A stretch of 64,000 nucleotides of DNA from Saccharomycopsis malanga. Lineage: Eukaryota; Ascomycota; Saccharomycetes; Ascoideales; Saccharomycopsidaceae. The stretch lies in contig CP025323.1 in the NCBI GenBank assembly GCA_004014935.1, positions 3,073,115 through 3,137,114 on the forward strand, in the 5' to 3' direction. Under the pieces are notes generated by a model that was not told the DNA's origin, made no database searches, and was given only the letters and a program-made list of their open reading frames with translations. How positions within the stretch are numbered: position 1 is the stretch's first letter; each line of letters begins with the position of its first letter. Of this stretch, positions 51,479 to 61,859 are shown in pieces. Position numbers and translations under genes: made by a program.

Positions 51479-52519
51479 TTAATCTTTTCTGGAAACGACA
51501 CCTCTTAGTACTTTTATTTTTCCAAAAGGAGTATCAACAATGTTTCTGTCTTCTACAAACTTGTTATGCTTGGATCTGTTTCTGTATTCCATTCCTGGTA
51601 CCGGCCAGTTGCACTTCAATCCTAATCTTTCACACTCTGCACATGTTGGCTTTCTTTCACAGCATCTTTTTTTACGACCTCTGCAGGTCAAGCAGCCCAT
51701 TCTGGATCTCTTTGTTTTGCCTTGTTTGTTAATCTTGCCAGATTTGGTGAGATTGTTTGCAATGGGGGAAGTGGATGAAGATGTTGAGGCACTGGTATGC
51801 AATAGTGCAGGCGATGTTGAAGAAGCTTTATCTTCATTGTAATGAACAGACATTGCTGTGCCAGTGGAAGCAGAAGAAGTGGCTCTAGGATTGAACAAAA
51901 TGTCCTCACTTCCAGAACTAGAAGGGTTTACTTGGGAATTGTTATGAGGTATTATGTTGTTTGGGTCGTTGAAAAGATATCCAAGGGACATTGTTGTGTC
52001 AGGTATGCCAGGAGACGTTGCAGAACCAATCACCACTGGTGAAGTCATGGCTCTGTTATCGGGAGAATAATTGTAATACTTTGTACTGGGATCATTGCCT
52101 GAGCTGTTTGATCTTGGTGCAGGATGATTGTTGACAAGCCCAAATGAAGAGGCAGAGGGGTTGTTGCTATACTGGCTAAACTGTTGAATATGCGAAGGAA
52201 TAGGCCCATTTTGCATGACTATAGGGGCATTGCTGTGTTGATGGAAGTTGGCAATGTAACCAAACTCTGGTTGTTGGTTCTGGTACTGATGATAGACCTG
52301 GCCATGTCGTTTCAACTGGTTTGGATGATTATTAGAGGCTGAAATTTGAGCAGATTCGTTTTGGACGTGATTATTGTAGTAAAGACTGGCAATATTGGTG
52401 TTTTGATAGTGATTATTGTCACTCATATCTGGCAGATGGTGATCTTGCGAAGAATAAATAGTGCCAGGCTTTGCGTTAGAGGTTCGGAGGCTTAAATCTC
52501 TATTCATGGAACCTATCAT
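51479..52519 (-). CDS. Zn(II)2Cys6 transcription factor with a C-terminal zinc cluster
   Basis: The 346-residue protein has a long polar, N/Q/H/S-rich N-terminal part (residues 1-260) and a zinc cluster at the C-terminal end with cysteines at 276, 279, 286, 293, 296 and 303 in the frame MGCLTCRGRKKRCCERKP. A basic stretch (KSGKINKQGKTKRSR) precedes the cluster, and the last 43 residues (PGMEYRNRSKHNKF ... IKVLRGVVSRKD) form a linker-like tail. A C-terminal cluster is unusual for this family, whose members mostly carry it at the N-terminus. It recalls Candida Czf1 and yeast Ume6 in layout, but sequence similarity was not established. About 3 kb of gene-free DNA lies upstream, typical of morphogenesis regulators in Candida. 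The start is the first ATG of the frame; an ATG three codons in also exists. Confidence 0.75.
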   Translation of the reverse strand: MIGSMNRDLSLRTSNAKPGTIYSSQDHHLPDMSDNNHYQNTNIASLYYNNHVQNESAQISASNNHPNQLKRHGQVYHQYQNQQPEFGYIANFHQHSNAPIVMQNGPIPSHIQQFSQYSNNPSASSFGLVNNHPAPRSNSSGNDPSTKYYNYSPDNRAMTSPVVIGSATSPGIPDTTMSLGYLFNDPNNIIPHNNSQVNPSSSGSEDILFNPRATSSASTGTAMSVHYNEDKASSTSPALLHTSASTSSSTSPIANNLTKSGKINKQGKTKRSRMGCLTCRGRKKRCCERKPTCAECERLGLKCNWPVPGMEYRNRSKHNKFVEDRNIVDTPFGKIKVLRGVVSRKD

Positions 52520-53312
52520 TTGTAAAGAACACTAAGTAAGAACCTTTTTTCAACAGTGACTAGATATATGTTTCACGAGTAGATTGGAGTGAAGCAGCCG
52601 CGCCTAAAATATAGAATGACAAGCCAAAAAAAATAAAAGTAAAGATAAAAAATAAAGAACAATAAAAGGAAAGCCAGCGAAGCACAAAGTGCAATGTTTA
52701 TATTGAGTATTGAAGCTTGAAAAGCATCAAGAAGTAAAAGATTTGATAGAACAGAAGAGAAAGGGGTTTATGATAGGGAATGAGAAATATTTATATCATT
52801 TGATTGGCATGCCCACCCAGAAAAAACCAATATTGAGTTTGGAGGGTAGAGGAACATGAATTGAACTGAAATTATTATACCAAATGATGATGAACTATGA
52901 AATCACAGTTTTCAAAGATCGTTCAGCAGCGAGCCAAATAAAGTTATTTCGTTATATTATCTCGTCTTCTGCACCGCCCAGGCAAAAAGACGTGCATGTA
53001 TGTTGACGCTGGGTGCTGCAGCCATTTATTTAAGCTTCTGCATTGCATGGCATGCTTTCTTTTTCTGTTGGGATGGACTCCAAGTTGCGAGTCTTCTGGA
53101 AAATCTAGTGTTGATTTTCATAACATATATATATGGTATGACATAATTCTGTTCTGAATGTATCATGGTTTAGAACGGAGGCCGATGGGGGACGCTTTTG
53201 TTTGGATTGAATAAAGTGGTACGATAAATTTCTAGGTAATTGTCAACCTTGAGATGAGACATTTAAAACTGAACGAGCAAGAATAAAGACAATATGAAAA
53301 AGCAAATGCATG

Positions 53313-53364
53313 CATACATACATACATACATACATACATACATACATACATACATACATACATA
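53313..53364. repeat. (CATA)n microsatellite
   Basis: Thirteen uninterrupted CATA units, preceded by TGCATG. Confidence 0.95.
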
Positions 53365-54890
53365 AAAACACATTTATCAAAGTCAAAATACTTATTCGTA
53401 TAATACAAGTTGATCTAATGACTATAATCCCATCGTTTGAGGTATTCACATTATCAATAACCGTAAAGCAATTGCACAATAGTGCAGCGCAAGTGTCCAT
53501 CTTTCGATGCATCAATCAGCATGTAATGCGCGTTTATATTCTAGAAACATATAGAGCAAGTTTCTGGAAACCATTTTGACGCGGAAATTTTGTTAAAGTT
53601 GGTGGGCACTACACTAGTAGAGGAGCAGCAATGCGGAGCTACAAACTTTATAATGCGGAGGTAAAAGTACAGCCGCTTTTGGATCTCCATAATAACTCAT
53701 TGAAAAAACACTATACTTGAGAAATACTACTCAATGGATTATTAATAGCTGCAAACATTTACAATTTCCTTCACTTTTAGCTATTGAGATTAGCCTTCAA
53801 GCCTTCAATTCGCGCACTAAAAACAGGTTTGCTGCTATGGGGGATCCTGCATGCTTTGGCATCTTAGGGCCTTTTTAATTAAAGTTTCATTTAAGATATC
53901 TTACATCATGTTTTTACTAAGAAACAATAAATTCCAGAACTGGGCTTTTCTTGGTCTCACGGACTTATATTGCACGCTGATATATCCGATGAATCAATAA
54001 CGATTTTATTTAACAAATCGTACAAGAGAAAGCCATTCAAAACATACAAGAGAAAACCATTATAAAAACCAAACAAAAAGAACAGAATCAAACACATTGC
54101 TACATCCTGAGCATTGTAATTGAAAACCAGTAATCAATTGATATAAATTTAGCCAATCATAATTATTAGCCTATTGTTAGCTTGTTAGTTTCCGTATCAC
54201 TAAGATTAAAGGGGCAGGTTTTATACGTGTCGTTTGTTAATGCATATCAGGGACTTGTGCAAACAAGCCTGTGAATTGTTCTAGCCAATTGAACAAGATA
54301 ATTTGACAACTGGCCAAATAGCTATTATCTCCGTGCACGGGGTTTAACACAAGTTTTACTATACCGAATTTCATTTACATTTCGTCGCAAAGTTATAGTC
54401 GTAGAGTAAACCAATATAGTCTAAAGATCATCACGTTGCATCTTCTCAACGCCTTTTGACAGTCTCATTAGTATGACCTAAAAAACAACTTGTTACATCA
54501 TTTACATTCTTGGGGAATTGATGATGTTGGTCAAAATGTCCTCACGGAAACAATGCATCATCGCTTAAAATGCTCATGCATAATGCTCAATGCACAATGC
54601 TGTGCTGTGCATATGACGCAACGGCCTTGCTTCGTGCATAATAACATACCATCTATGTCCTCTGCCGTACACTTTCCATGAGGCAAACACATTTCATCCT
54701 TTCTTCATTCGCAAAATACATTATTGACAGGAACACAGAATAAGAAACAATAAAATTTGCTGTTTCAAGGGTTTTAATGGTCTTATATGTTTATTCCATG
54801 CATGCACTGCGTTCCAACGGTTACAATTATGACCGTTCCAACTGCTCGACATGTTCTTGCAAGTGGTTATATCCGAAAAGTCATGTTAAA

Positions 54891-54920
54891 ACATCTATGC
54901 ATGCATGCATGCATAGATGT
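54891..54920. repeat. 30-bp perfect palindrome
   Basis: ACATCTATGCATGC at the left is the exact reverse complement of GCATGCATAGATGT at the right with no spacer; the core is four TGCA/ATGC words. It is followed by ATGTATGTAT. Confidence 0.9.
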
Positions 54921-55320
54921 ATGTATGTATATGCGCACTGTATGTAACGTCAAGTGAGGTTTTTTTTTTTTTTGTATATGTTTGACTAGTAACGATAGTG
55001 GAATCCAGACTAGATCAAAAATAGTGCTGTCTGCCACTCAAGTACCCCTTCGGAAGCATTCATCCTAGAGTGTGAACCTTACATCCACTTACGAACTACG
55101 GAAAAAGACTTCCCTTGTTCCGTATTGCGTCTGAACACTCATGTTTCAACTTTATATGCATGCACTTTTCTTTGCATGTATGAGGAACTGTCGGGTGTTA
55201 ACACTCATTTTTATCTCCGTCATAATGTTGATCTAAAAGATCTCATCAACTTGTACAATCTTTTACGTAACAAAATTGTCAATTCCTCTCTCACGGATTC
55301 TTAACGGATTATTCAGCGCA

Positions 55321-55364
55321 TACGTACCAAATTCATATGTACTGGGCTCGAAATATAAGATCAT
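55321..55364 (+). repeat. Dispersed repeat family, copy 4 (partial)
   Basis: Only the 3' half of the family is kept: TACGTACCAA, ATATGTACTGGGCTCG and AAATATAAGATCATG. Confidence 0.45.
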
Positions 55365-55424
55365 GTTCCACCTTCCAAAGGCGTACCATTTAACCTGACA
55401 TATGCATAAAAATATCTTCTAAAA

Positions 55425-55508
55425 TAACCCTATATATAAGCACGTGACATCAAACCCAGCCCTTGAAATTTTCACCCTTGCGAGTGAAAAATTGAGATTG
55501 TATAAAAA
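55425..55508 (+). promoter_or_regulatory. RPL30 promoter: Tbf1-type, Cbf1-type, RRPE-like and TATA elements
   Basis: In order: TAACCCTA (55425-55432, Tbf1-like), CACGTGAC (55441-55448, Cbf1/E-box), TGAAAAATT (55495-55503, RRPE-like) and TATAAAAA (55501-55508). In CUG-clade yeasts Tbf1 and Cbf1 drive ribosomal-protein genes in place of Rap1. The elements lie 100-185 bases upstream of the ATG. Confidence 0.65.
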
Positions 55509-55575
55509 TTGATTGAAAATCTTTTTTCACTCTTAACTATTATAATATTTGTCGTTATTGAAACTTTGATATATT

Positions 55576-55614
55576 ACCGGAGTGCAATTACTATAACAAA
55601 AGCGCAGAGATGGT
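55576..55614 (+). promoter_or_regulatory. RPL30 kink-turn, binding site for L30 on its own pre-mRNA
   Basis: ACC (55576-55578) pairs with GGT (55612-55614), GTGC (55582-55585) pairs with GCGC (55602-55605), and between them lie GGA and AGAGAT. This reproduces the purine-rich asymmetric internal loop of the yeast RPL30 leader, where the L30 protein binds and blocks splicing and translation. The 3' strand includes the start codon and the first bases of the intron. Confidence 0.8.
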
Positions 55615-56151
55615 AAGTACTATTTTTTATTACAAAACTTTGTGATCTTTTACATGTGTATTATTGACTGGTTATCTTTGAATGTATTAGTATAAGCATT
55701 TAATTCTCAAAGATGAGTTTTTTTGAGTTTGTTTATTCTTTTCAAGTTGATTGGCTTTCAATTATCAGCAATTCACATGCAGTAAAATCCAACATCATGG
55801 TGTTTCCATGTAGTAGAATTTGAAAACTAACTATTTAAGGCCCCAAAGAAATCCCAAGACAACTTCAACGCTAAATTAGCTTTGGCTATCAAGTCCGGTA
55901 AATACTACCTTGGCTACAAGTCCAGTGTCAAATCCTTGAGACAAGGCAGAGCCAAGTTGATTGTTTTGGCTGCTAACACCCCAACCTTGAGAAAGGCTGA
56001 AATCGAGTATTACGCCATGTTGTCTAAGACTCCAGTCTCTTACTTCCAAGGTGGTAACAACGAATTGGGTACTGCTTGTGGTAAATTGTTCAGAGTTGGT
56101 GTTTTGGCTATTACTGATGCTGGTGACTCTGACATTTTGGTTTCTGTCTAA
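55610..56151 (+). CDS. RPL30: Ribosomal protein L30 (eL30)
   Basis: Exon 1 is only the ATG (55610-55612); exon 2 (55840-56151) starts with GCCCCAAAGAAATCC and gives 104 residues: [22 protein letters not shown]. The rest ([65 protein letters not shown]) is the L30 fold of the 60S subunit, which sits near the P-stalk side and binds kink-turn RNA. Length equals that of yeast Rpl30 (105 aa). All leucines are coded by TTG, TTA or CTT. Autoregulation is supported by the kink-turn at the first exon-intron border. Confidence 0.97.
55613..55839 (+). other. RPL30 intron
   Basis: A 227-base intron with GTAAGT donor (55613-55618), AACTAAC branch site (55825-55831) and AAG acceptor (55837-55839). The ATG is separated from the rest of the coding sequence, as in other yeast RPL30 genes. 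Confidence 0.93.
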
Positions 56152-57010
56152 GTGTTTTTTCAACTAGAAATATCTTACGGAACGATGTTGTAATAATACA
56201 CAGTTTTCCTCCAAAATTTTGTTTGTTTGGCTAATTGTATTACAGCCATGCTACAGACTGTAGCAAATCATCTGTATTGACATGCATGACTAAACTTTGC
56301 CAGTATCAATCTGTAAATAGTTTTGATAACTTATCACCACAGGATGTATATATAAAACTTATTTTACAGTATAACTGTTAGGTTGTTTATCTTTTACAAC
56401 ATGCTGTTATGTTCTAAAGCACATGTAAACCTCCTCAAACCCATTTTTCAAAGCGTAGTCAGTTTACTGAGGCCTCCATTTGCAAGCATTCTATTATACA
56501 TAAAATAGGTAATGACTGACATAAGGTAGTTGAAATACTGTCATTATATTTGATGAAATTTGTCTTACATGTGCGATGCTTTTATATAGATCAAAGTTTA
56601 GAGATACAATACATAGTAGAATGGTGTATTATTTTTTCAACAAATCTTTAAGCATGTTTATTCCGCACGATTCTACCATTACACTTTCAAATCTGATCCA
56701 AAGTTAGGTTCATTTTGAACCCACGTCAGTTGGCAAACAACCTGTTCACTTACCTTTGGGAGCTCTTAACTATTTTGCTTTAAGAATAAGCTTTTACGGT
56801 GTTCATCCAAAATTTAATTCTATATAGTGAGGCACATTCATAAAAGACACCACATGAGTCAATTACAAGAGTTTTCTAATGAAATTGTGTATAATGTATA
56901 TGCAAACTATGTATTATTGACAAACCATAACCGATAAAACCGAAAATTGAAAATAAAAAAAAAATAAAATAAACCACTGAAATTGATAACAACCCTCAAC
57001 ATGCAAGATT
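56152..57010. other. Convergent spacer between RPL30 and the DHA2 transporter
   Basis: About 0.86 kb with two 3' ends. A poly(A)-rich tract lies near 56953-56972. No gene or RNA is seen. Confidence 0.5.
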
Positions 57011-58675
57011 TTACACCTGCGAGCTGGTTTCATTGTCATACTGGCCCTGCGGCTGTTTCACTTGTCTAGAGCTCTTTGGATTTTTGACAAAAAGAGAAAC
57101 AACCACTAATAGAGCACTAGCGGCAACACAAGAATAAAGACCATGTCTATATTTCTGAAGGTCTTCTAACTTCTGTTGATAGCTAGCATTGGTATTCACT
57201 GCGCTTCCGATGATAGTTGAGACAATGGCACTTGCAATAGCTATAGCCACTTGGCCAGCTGTCTGATAAATACCAGATACCACGCCTTGTAAATGCAAAG
57301 GTGTATTACTTATAACTGTATGCATGTATACCATAAAGAAGATGTTTGCAAAGTAACCATATAGGAGTAATCCTGCGAATTCAAATTTCCAATAGCTATT
57401 AACATCTCTGAAATCTATACGTGAAATCCAAGTACTAAATCCGCAGCATCCGATCCCTGATAAAACAATTGCAATCCTAGGGCCAAAGTATTTTTCCATT
57501 ATTTTTGTTCTATAGAGTGCAGAGCCAATGAAAATTCCACAAGCGAGCGGAAACACTTTCACTGCGGCAAGTATCGAAGAGTTTTCTTCCAAATAAATGT
57601 GATACTGAATCAAGTTAACTAGCAATGCTATGAAAGAAAAGTTGCAACAGAAAAGCCCAGCTAACAACACACCAAAGTTTGTGATTTTGAAGGTTTCAAA
57701 TGGAAACAAAAGATCCACAGATACTCTCCAATCTTTCTTTTGCTCTGTTGGCTGTTCGATCATTTTTTCTTCCTTAACCTCATTAACTGAAGCTTTGGAT
57801 CCCGTCTCGTCGTTGTAAACAGTGGTAACTATATCTTTAGTATAATACTTGTTTTTGAATCTTTTTATATAAATATTCTCAAAAAGAAACATCGATAGCA
57901 CAATGACAAATCCTATTGGAATTGTCACATAAACCTTTGGCGAGTTCCAACTTTCTCCAGCCTCTGTGAAACCAAAGATTACTAAAAGCAATCCGACAAC
58001 AAGAAGAAAAACACTAACAACATTCAAGTTCTTTAGCTTGAGATTTTTATGGCCCTCTGTTTCCTCTATTGGAATTATGAAGAAATATAAAAATATAGAG
58101 CAAAATGCAGCTACTGCAAAAGTAAAGTAAAAGAATCCTTGATATCCGCTGGAAGAAGAAGAAAAGGCGCCTCCAAGGATAGTTCCTGCACCAAAACTAC
58201 CACATAGAGCTATAGTAAAACCTTTGATAGCTAGTTCCAAAGCTTCTCCGTGAAAATAATTGGCAGTGAGGCCGTAACCACTAGGCAACAAAGCAGCACC
58301 TGCCATTCCTTGTAAAGCTCTGAAGATTATAACTGCAATTATGTTTTGAGTCACCACTGCAGTTAAAAGAGAAAATATAGCCATCCAGAAACATCCGCCA
58401 ACAAAGACTGTATGAACACCAATTATGTCAGCAAGTTTTCCGAAAAGAATGATGAAAGACCCCAATGTTAGCGCGTAACCACTCAACACCCACGACACAG
58501 TAGATATGTCTGCATTAAACCTCTGTGCAATCGAGGCTTCTGTATTCATAGCACCGGAAACATTGAGGTTATCCAAAGTCACTGCAAGTAGTATGACAAA
58601 GTAAACCAACTTTTTGTTTCTATACTTGTCTGGAATCCAGCCTCTGGGCTTCAACAAAACAGCTGCTAAACCCAT
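57011..58675 (-). CDS. DHA2-family (14-TM) MFS drug:H+ antiporter
   Basis: The 554-residue protein starts with a short cytosolic segment and has the standard features of DHA2: SWVLSGYALTLGSFIILFGKLADIIGVHTVF (motif A, residues about 60-95), LQGMAGAALLPSGYGLTANYF (about 117-137), the motif C-type segment LCGSFGAGTILGGAF (about 155-170), and additional central membrane spans. It then continues with a charged loop (YYTKDIVTTVYNDETG ... KKDWRVSVDLLF), the second membrane block, and a basic/Gln-rich tail. Yeast relatives are Atr1, Sge1 and Azr1, which export aminotriazole, borate, dyes or azoles. The substrate is not predictable here. It is the last intact gene before the telomere; subtelomeric placement of such transporters is common in yeasts. 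Confidence 0.85.
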   Translation of the reverse strand: MGLAAVLLKPRGWIPDKYRNKKLVYFVILLAVTLDNLNVSGAMNTEASIAQRFNADISTVSWVLSGYALTLGSFIILFGKLADIIGVHTVFVGGCFWMAIFSLLTAVVTQNIIAVIIFRALQGMAGAALLPSGYGLTANYFHGEALELAIKGFTIALCGSFGAGTILGGAFSSSSSGYQGFFYFTFAVAAFCSIFLYFFIIPIEETEGHKNLKLKNLNVVSVFLLVVGLLLVIFGFTEAGESWNSPKVYVTIPIGFVIVLSMFLFENIYIKRFKNKYYTKDIVTTVYNDETGSKASVNEVKEEKMIEQPTEQKKDWRVSVDLLFPFETFKITNFGVLLAGLFCCNFSFIALLVNLIQYHIYLEENSSILAAVKVFPLACGIFIGSALYRTKIMEKYFGPRIAIVLSGIGCCGFSTWISRIDFRDVNSYWKFEFAGLLLYGYFANIFFMVYMHTVISNTPLHLQGVVSGIYQTAGQVAIAIASAIVSTIIGSAVNTNASYQQKLEDLQKYRHGLYSCVAASALLVVVSLFVKNPKSSRQVKQPQGQYDNETSSQV

Positions 58676-60780
58676 ATTTGAGTATCGCCTATATTGTCTT
58701 TCTAGCGCTGTATGATGACTATACTGGCTATAATATTGAAAACCTCAGTCTATGTTAATTTTTCAAAATATCAGTTTTTTAGTGGAGTGATGCGTATTAA
58801 GCCCGTGAAAAAATAAACTTGAAAAATCAGTAAAGATAAGATACCATGCGTGATATCTGAGTCAGCAAGGGCCCTTATCAACTGTTATTGTCTTATGAAT
58901 ACAAACCATATGGGTTGTCCATACAATCCAGAAAATAAATATTTTTACATATCCACGCATACAAATTCAGCAACTCGGGGCATAGAATACGATCGAATAA
59001 ATATCATTTGGGTTACTTCCACTGTTGCTCATTAATTCTCCACACCCACACTTGAGACATATTGTCAAGGAACGACATTAAAGCAATGAATCTTTTTACA
59101 AGACATGCTAATATTAATGACTCCTAAGAGAACATTCCGTGTTTTTCTTTTCCTACTAGTGCGTATTGTTATACGCGTTGAAATACTGTACCATTTTCAA
59201 GTCTCTTGTAGAGCCCTTCAACTCTCCTAACAAGGCCTGTAAAATGTGGATCCAACCTAGTTTTATGACCCCTTATGAATGATATGCCATCTAAACAGTA
59301 AATTCGCCGTACAAGAGTAAATTTATAGTGTTACAGATCACCTCAAAAAATATAAACAAAATCAATTTTTTTTACCAAGAACAACCAAGGTTTTTCGTAT
59401 TTATAAGAGGTCAAAAATACTTTTAGTTAGTCAAAAAATGAGAATCCAGATAAACAAAACCACTAATTGTAATCGATGGCGAAGCTCGTATTCTTTTCTC
59501 ACCTAAATAGTGGTTAACACAGCAAGCGCCTTAGCTTATCAGTAACATAATATTGAGAAACTGAACTACAAAATGTAAAATTTAAAGAACAAATCAAGTT
59601 TGAGTAGGAAAAGAAGCTTTCAAGTATTGAAAATTGTAGGTATAATATGGAGAGATAGTACTTGCGTGATATGAATGAGCATTTAACGAGATAAGTAAGA
59701 TACTAATAAAACATAAACAGTTTTATAATGTGTTTCTGGGAATACCAACTTTATATGTTACTTTTAAAAGTAATAATAAATGTTAATAGTTTTGCATAAT
59801 ATACAAAAAACATAACTTGTTCAACTTTTAACATTCAGACTAAAGCTAAGTATTAACTAAATAATTGCCAACTAAAAAATCAATATTTCTAACATTTTCT
59901 TTGATAGTTTAGAAGAAGACGAGCTGCTCTTTCATATAAATTTGTTCATTTTTGAAATAAACCATGGAAAAGGTGTAATAAGTGAGATTATTATGAATAA
60001 CAGCCAAAATGTGGTATCCGCATTGAGAAACATAACAGTGCAGCATAGTGCATTCATGTAAAAATTAGCGTGTATTACCGGTGAAAACCGAAGTTATCCG
60101 GGATAGCACATGACTGTAGGACACGCGCGTATGGTAGAGCGGGAAAATTTAACAATTGAATAATGTCACTATAGTATGGTTGGCATATTTCTTAATTTTT
60201 TACTGCTTGAAAGTGCGTGGTTCGAGTCAGGCATTAAATCAATTTTTTTATTTACTATAATTCAACTTGAAAGTATTGTCAAGGTTGTTTTAGAATGGGG
60301 AAGCTGTTTTAATTGTAAGAAAGACATTATTCGGTGTTGAAGAGGACGCGTCAAGGTGGTTGAATAGGGGATAGATAATGATGTTTATTGCTAGAAGCCA
60401 CGGCATGATCAAGCTTGAAATGATGGAGATGTAACTAAACCAAAGCAAATAATTGACCAAAGTTGATTGTAACCTTTTGTATCACGAATCGCGAGAGTTA
60501 AACGCGTCACGTTGTTGAACCAGTATTTACAGGTATACGTTTAGCGCCAAAAAAAGAGAAAGTCGCGTTGAGCAACTGTTTATGTTAAATTCTACGTTTA
60601 TTTAATCTGCTATAACATTCATAAAGTAGTGTTTTAATTGATAATAGTTGTAAATTACCAAATGTTTTCAAGTATAAAATTTAGTATGTATCGAAATGCA
60701 CAATGATGCGCGAATCACATGAAAGACGCGCCTTAAATAATTTCATCCAATTAACAACGTCTATTTTCAAAGCCTTGAAT
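58676..60780. other. Subtelomeric region without genes
   Basis: About 2.1 kb, AT-rich. The left end is the promoter of the DHA2 transporter. A short open frame (58850-59035) is not protein-like. A B-box-like GGTTCGAGTC (60220-60229) is discussed among the rejected items. Confidence 0.5.
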
Positions 60781-60781
60781 G

Positions 60782-61844
60782 TTACTGTTTTGAAGCTCTT
60801 CTAATCCCCAAAATTGAAATCATTGAACTGAAGCTAGGAATGGAGTCATTAGTTGAATGATAAGATGAACCCTGATAGGAACTATTAACAAGCGTTGGCA
60901 GACTGATTAAGTGTTGTTCATAGGGGTTAAACTTTTGCTTATCAAGTGACTTATTATCCTGAAAGCTGGCGTTTTTTGATGGCAGTAACAATGGCTGATG
61001 CTTGATCTTGCAATAATGAGCCATCAAAAGAACTAGGAGTTTACAAATGGCCCTCTGAAATAGTTGTCTCTAGTATGATACTTCTGGAACGTTTCGAGGA
61101 GTATTCTTTGCATTTGGATGGTGGAAACTTATAGTACGGATGTGAGCGTGTTGTTTGAAGTACTTGCAAAATGTACTGGATCAAGTAATGTTTTGTTTGG
61201 CCAGGAATACAGTTGAGAAATGACAAGTTTGAAAGTTGGATATTTGACAAGAAAGCAGATGTACCAAGTGGAACAATTGAGCCAGGGACATGTTGACAGG
61301 TGACACGTTAGTCATACATTATGGTGGAGCTGAAAAGATTTCTATTAAGGAAGGTTATGTTAGAGTGATGACATAACATACAAGTGTCAAATCTGAGGAC
61401 TGGAGGAAGGTCACAGATTATTGCTAGTTCAGCTACAGTATCAAACAGAATTGTCAGAGAGTCAACTTCAACACTAGAATAGTCATCTTTACTTAGTTGC
61501 CTGATGAAGCAAGGAATACAAACGGGGGAATTTTGAAAGTTTGTTGTGAGACGCGTTTTCTTAAAACATCTTTTATGGCATGGTCTCTCGACAAGCTGTT
61601 CAGTTTGTTTGTAAAATGAATGTTAGTTCCATTGACACCACGGACAGGAAATCAGTGGTCAACATGCTACTGGTGATTGGACTTTGACTGGTAATGGATG
61701 GTGTGTAGTCTGGGCATAAGCCCATTCAAATCATGTTGAGACTTGCTGAGATGAACTAGCCTTGTGTCTGGAGAATGACAAAGTATTGAGTACGCACTTT
61801 GGTAGGGAACCTGTTGGCGAACTTATGCGACAGAACTGTTGCCG
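60782..61844 (-). pseudogene. Decayed subtelomeric gene, function unknown
   Basis: On the minus strand one frame stays open from about 61844 to 61044 except for four stops at 61731-61733, 61659-61661, 61623-61625 and 61308-61310 (two TGA, two TAA). A shift to another frame near 61080 keeps the sequence open to 60782. The conceptual fragments have normal protein composition: VCIPCFIRQLSKDDYSSVEV, LTILFDTVAELAIICDLPPV, ICKLLVLLMAHYCKIKHQPL. A cysteine-rich part (SCPWCQW, RPCHKRCF, CIPCF) suggests a zinc-binding region. I do not recognise the family. The whole would be about 350 residues. Chance would give about a dozen stops in the first 267 codons at 3 in 64, so the depletion supports a former gene. 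Confidence 0.4.
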
Positions 61845-61859
61845 TCAAATAGGGTACAA

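Larger units (their letters stand above)
52520..55609. other. Long gene-free region between the zinc-cluster gene and RPL30
   Basis: About 3.1 kb between divergent genes. The left part is the upstream region of the zinc-cluster gene, the right part the RPL30 promoter. It contains a (CATA)n microsatellite (53313-53364), a 30-bp perfect palindrome of ATGC words (54891-54920), a T15 run near 54960 and dispersed repeat copy 4 (55321-55364). No protein gene is seen; frames such as 53310-53579 and 54490-54681 arise from repeats. Confidence 0.6.

Noticed and set aside
60155-60240. tRNA-like segment with TAATGTC/GGCATTA acceptor pairing and GGTTCGAGTC
   Set aside because: The acceptor arms pair, but the T-stem does not, the D-stem is weak, and no anticodon arm forms. 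It is not supported as a tRNA gene.
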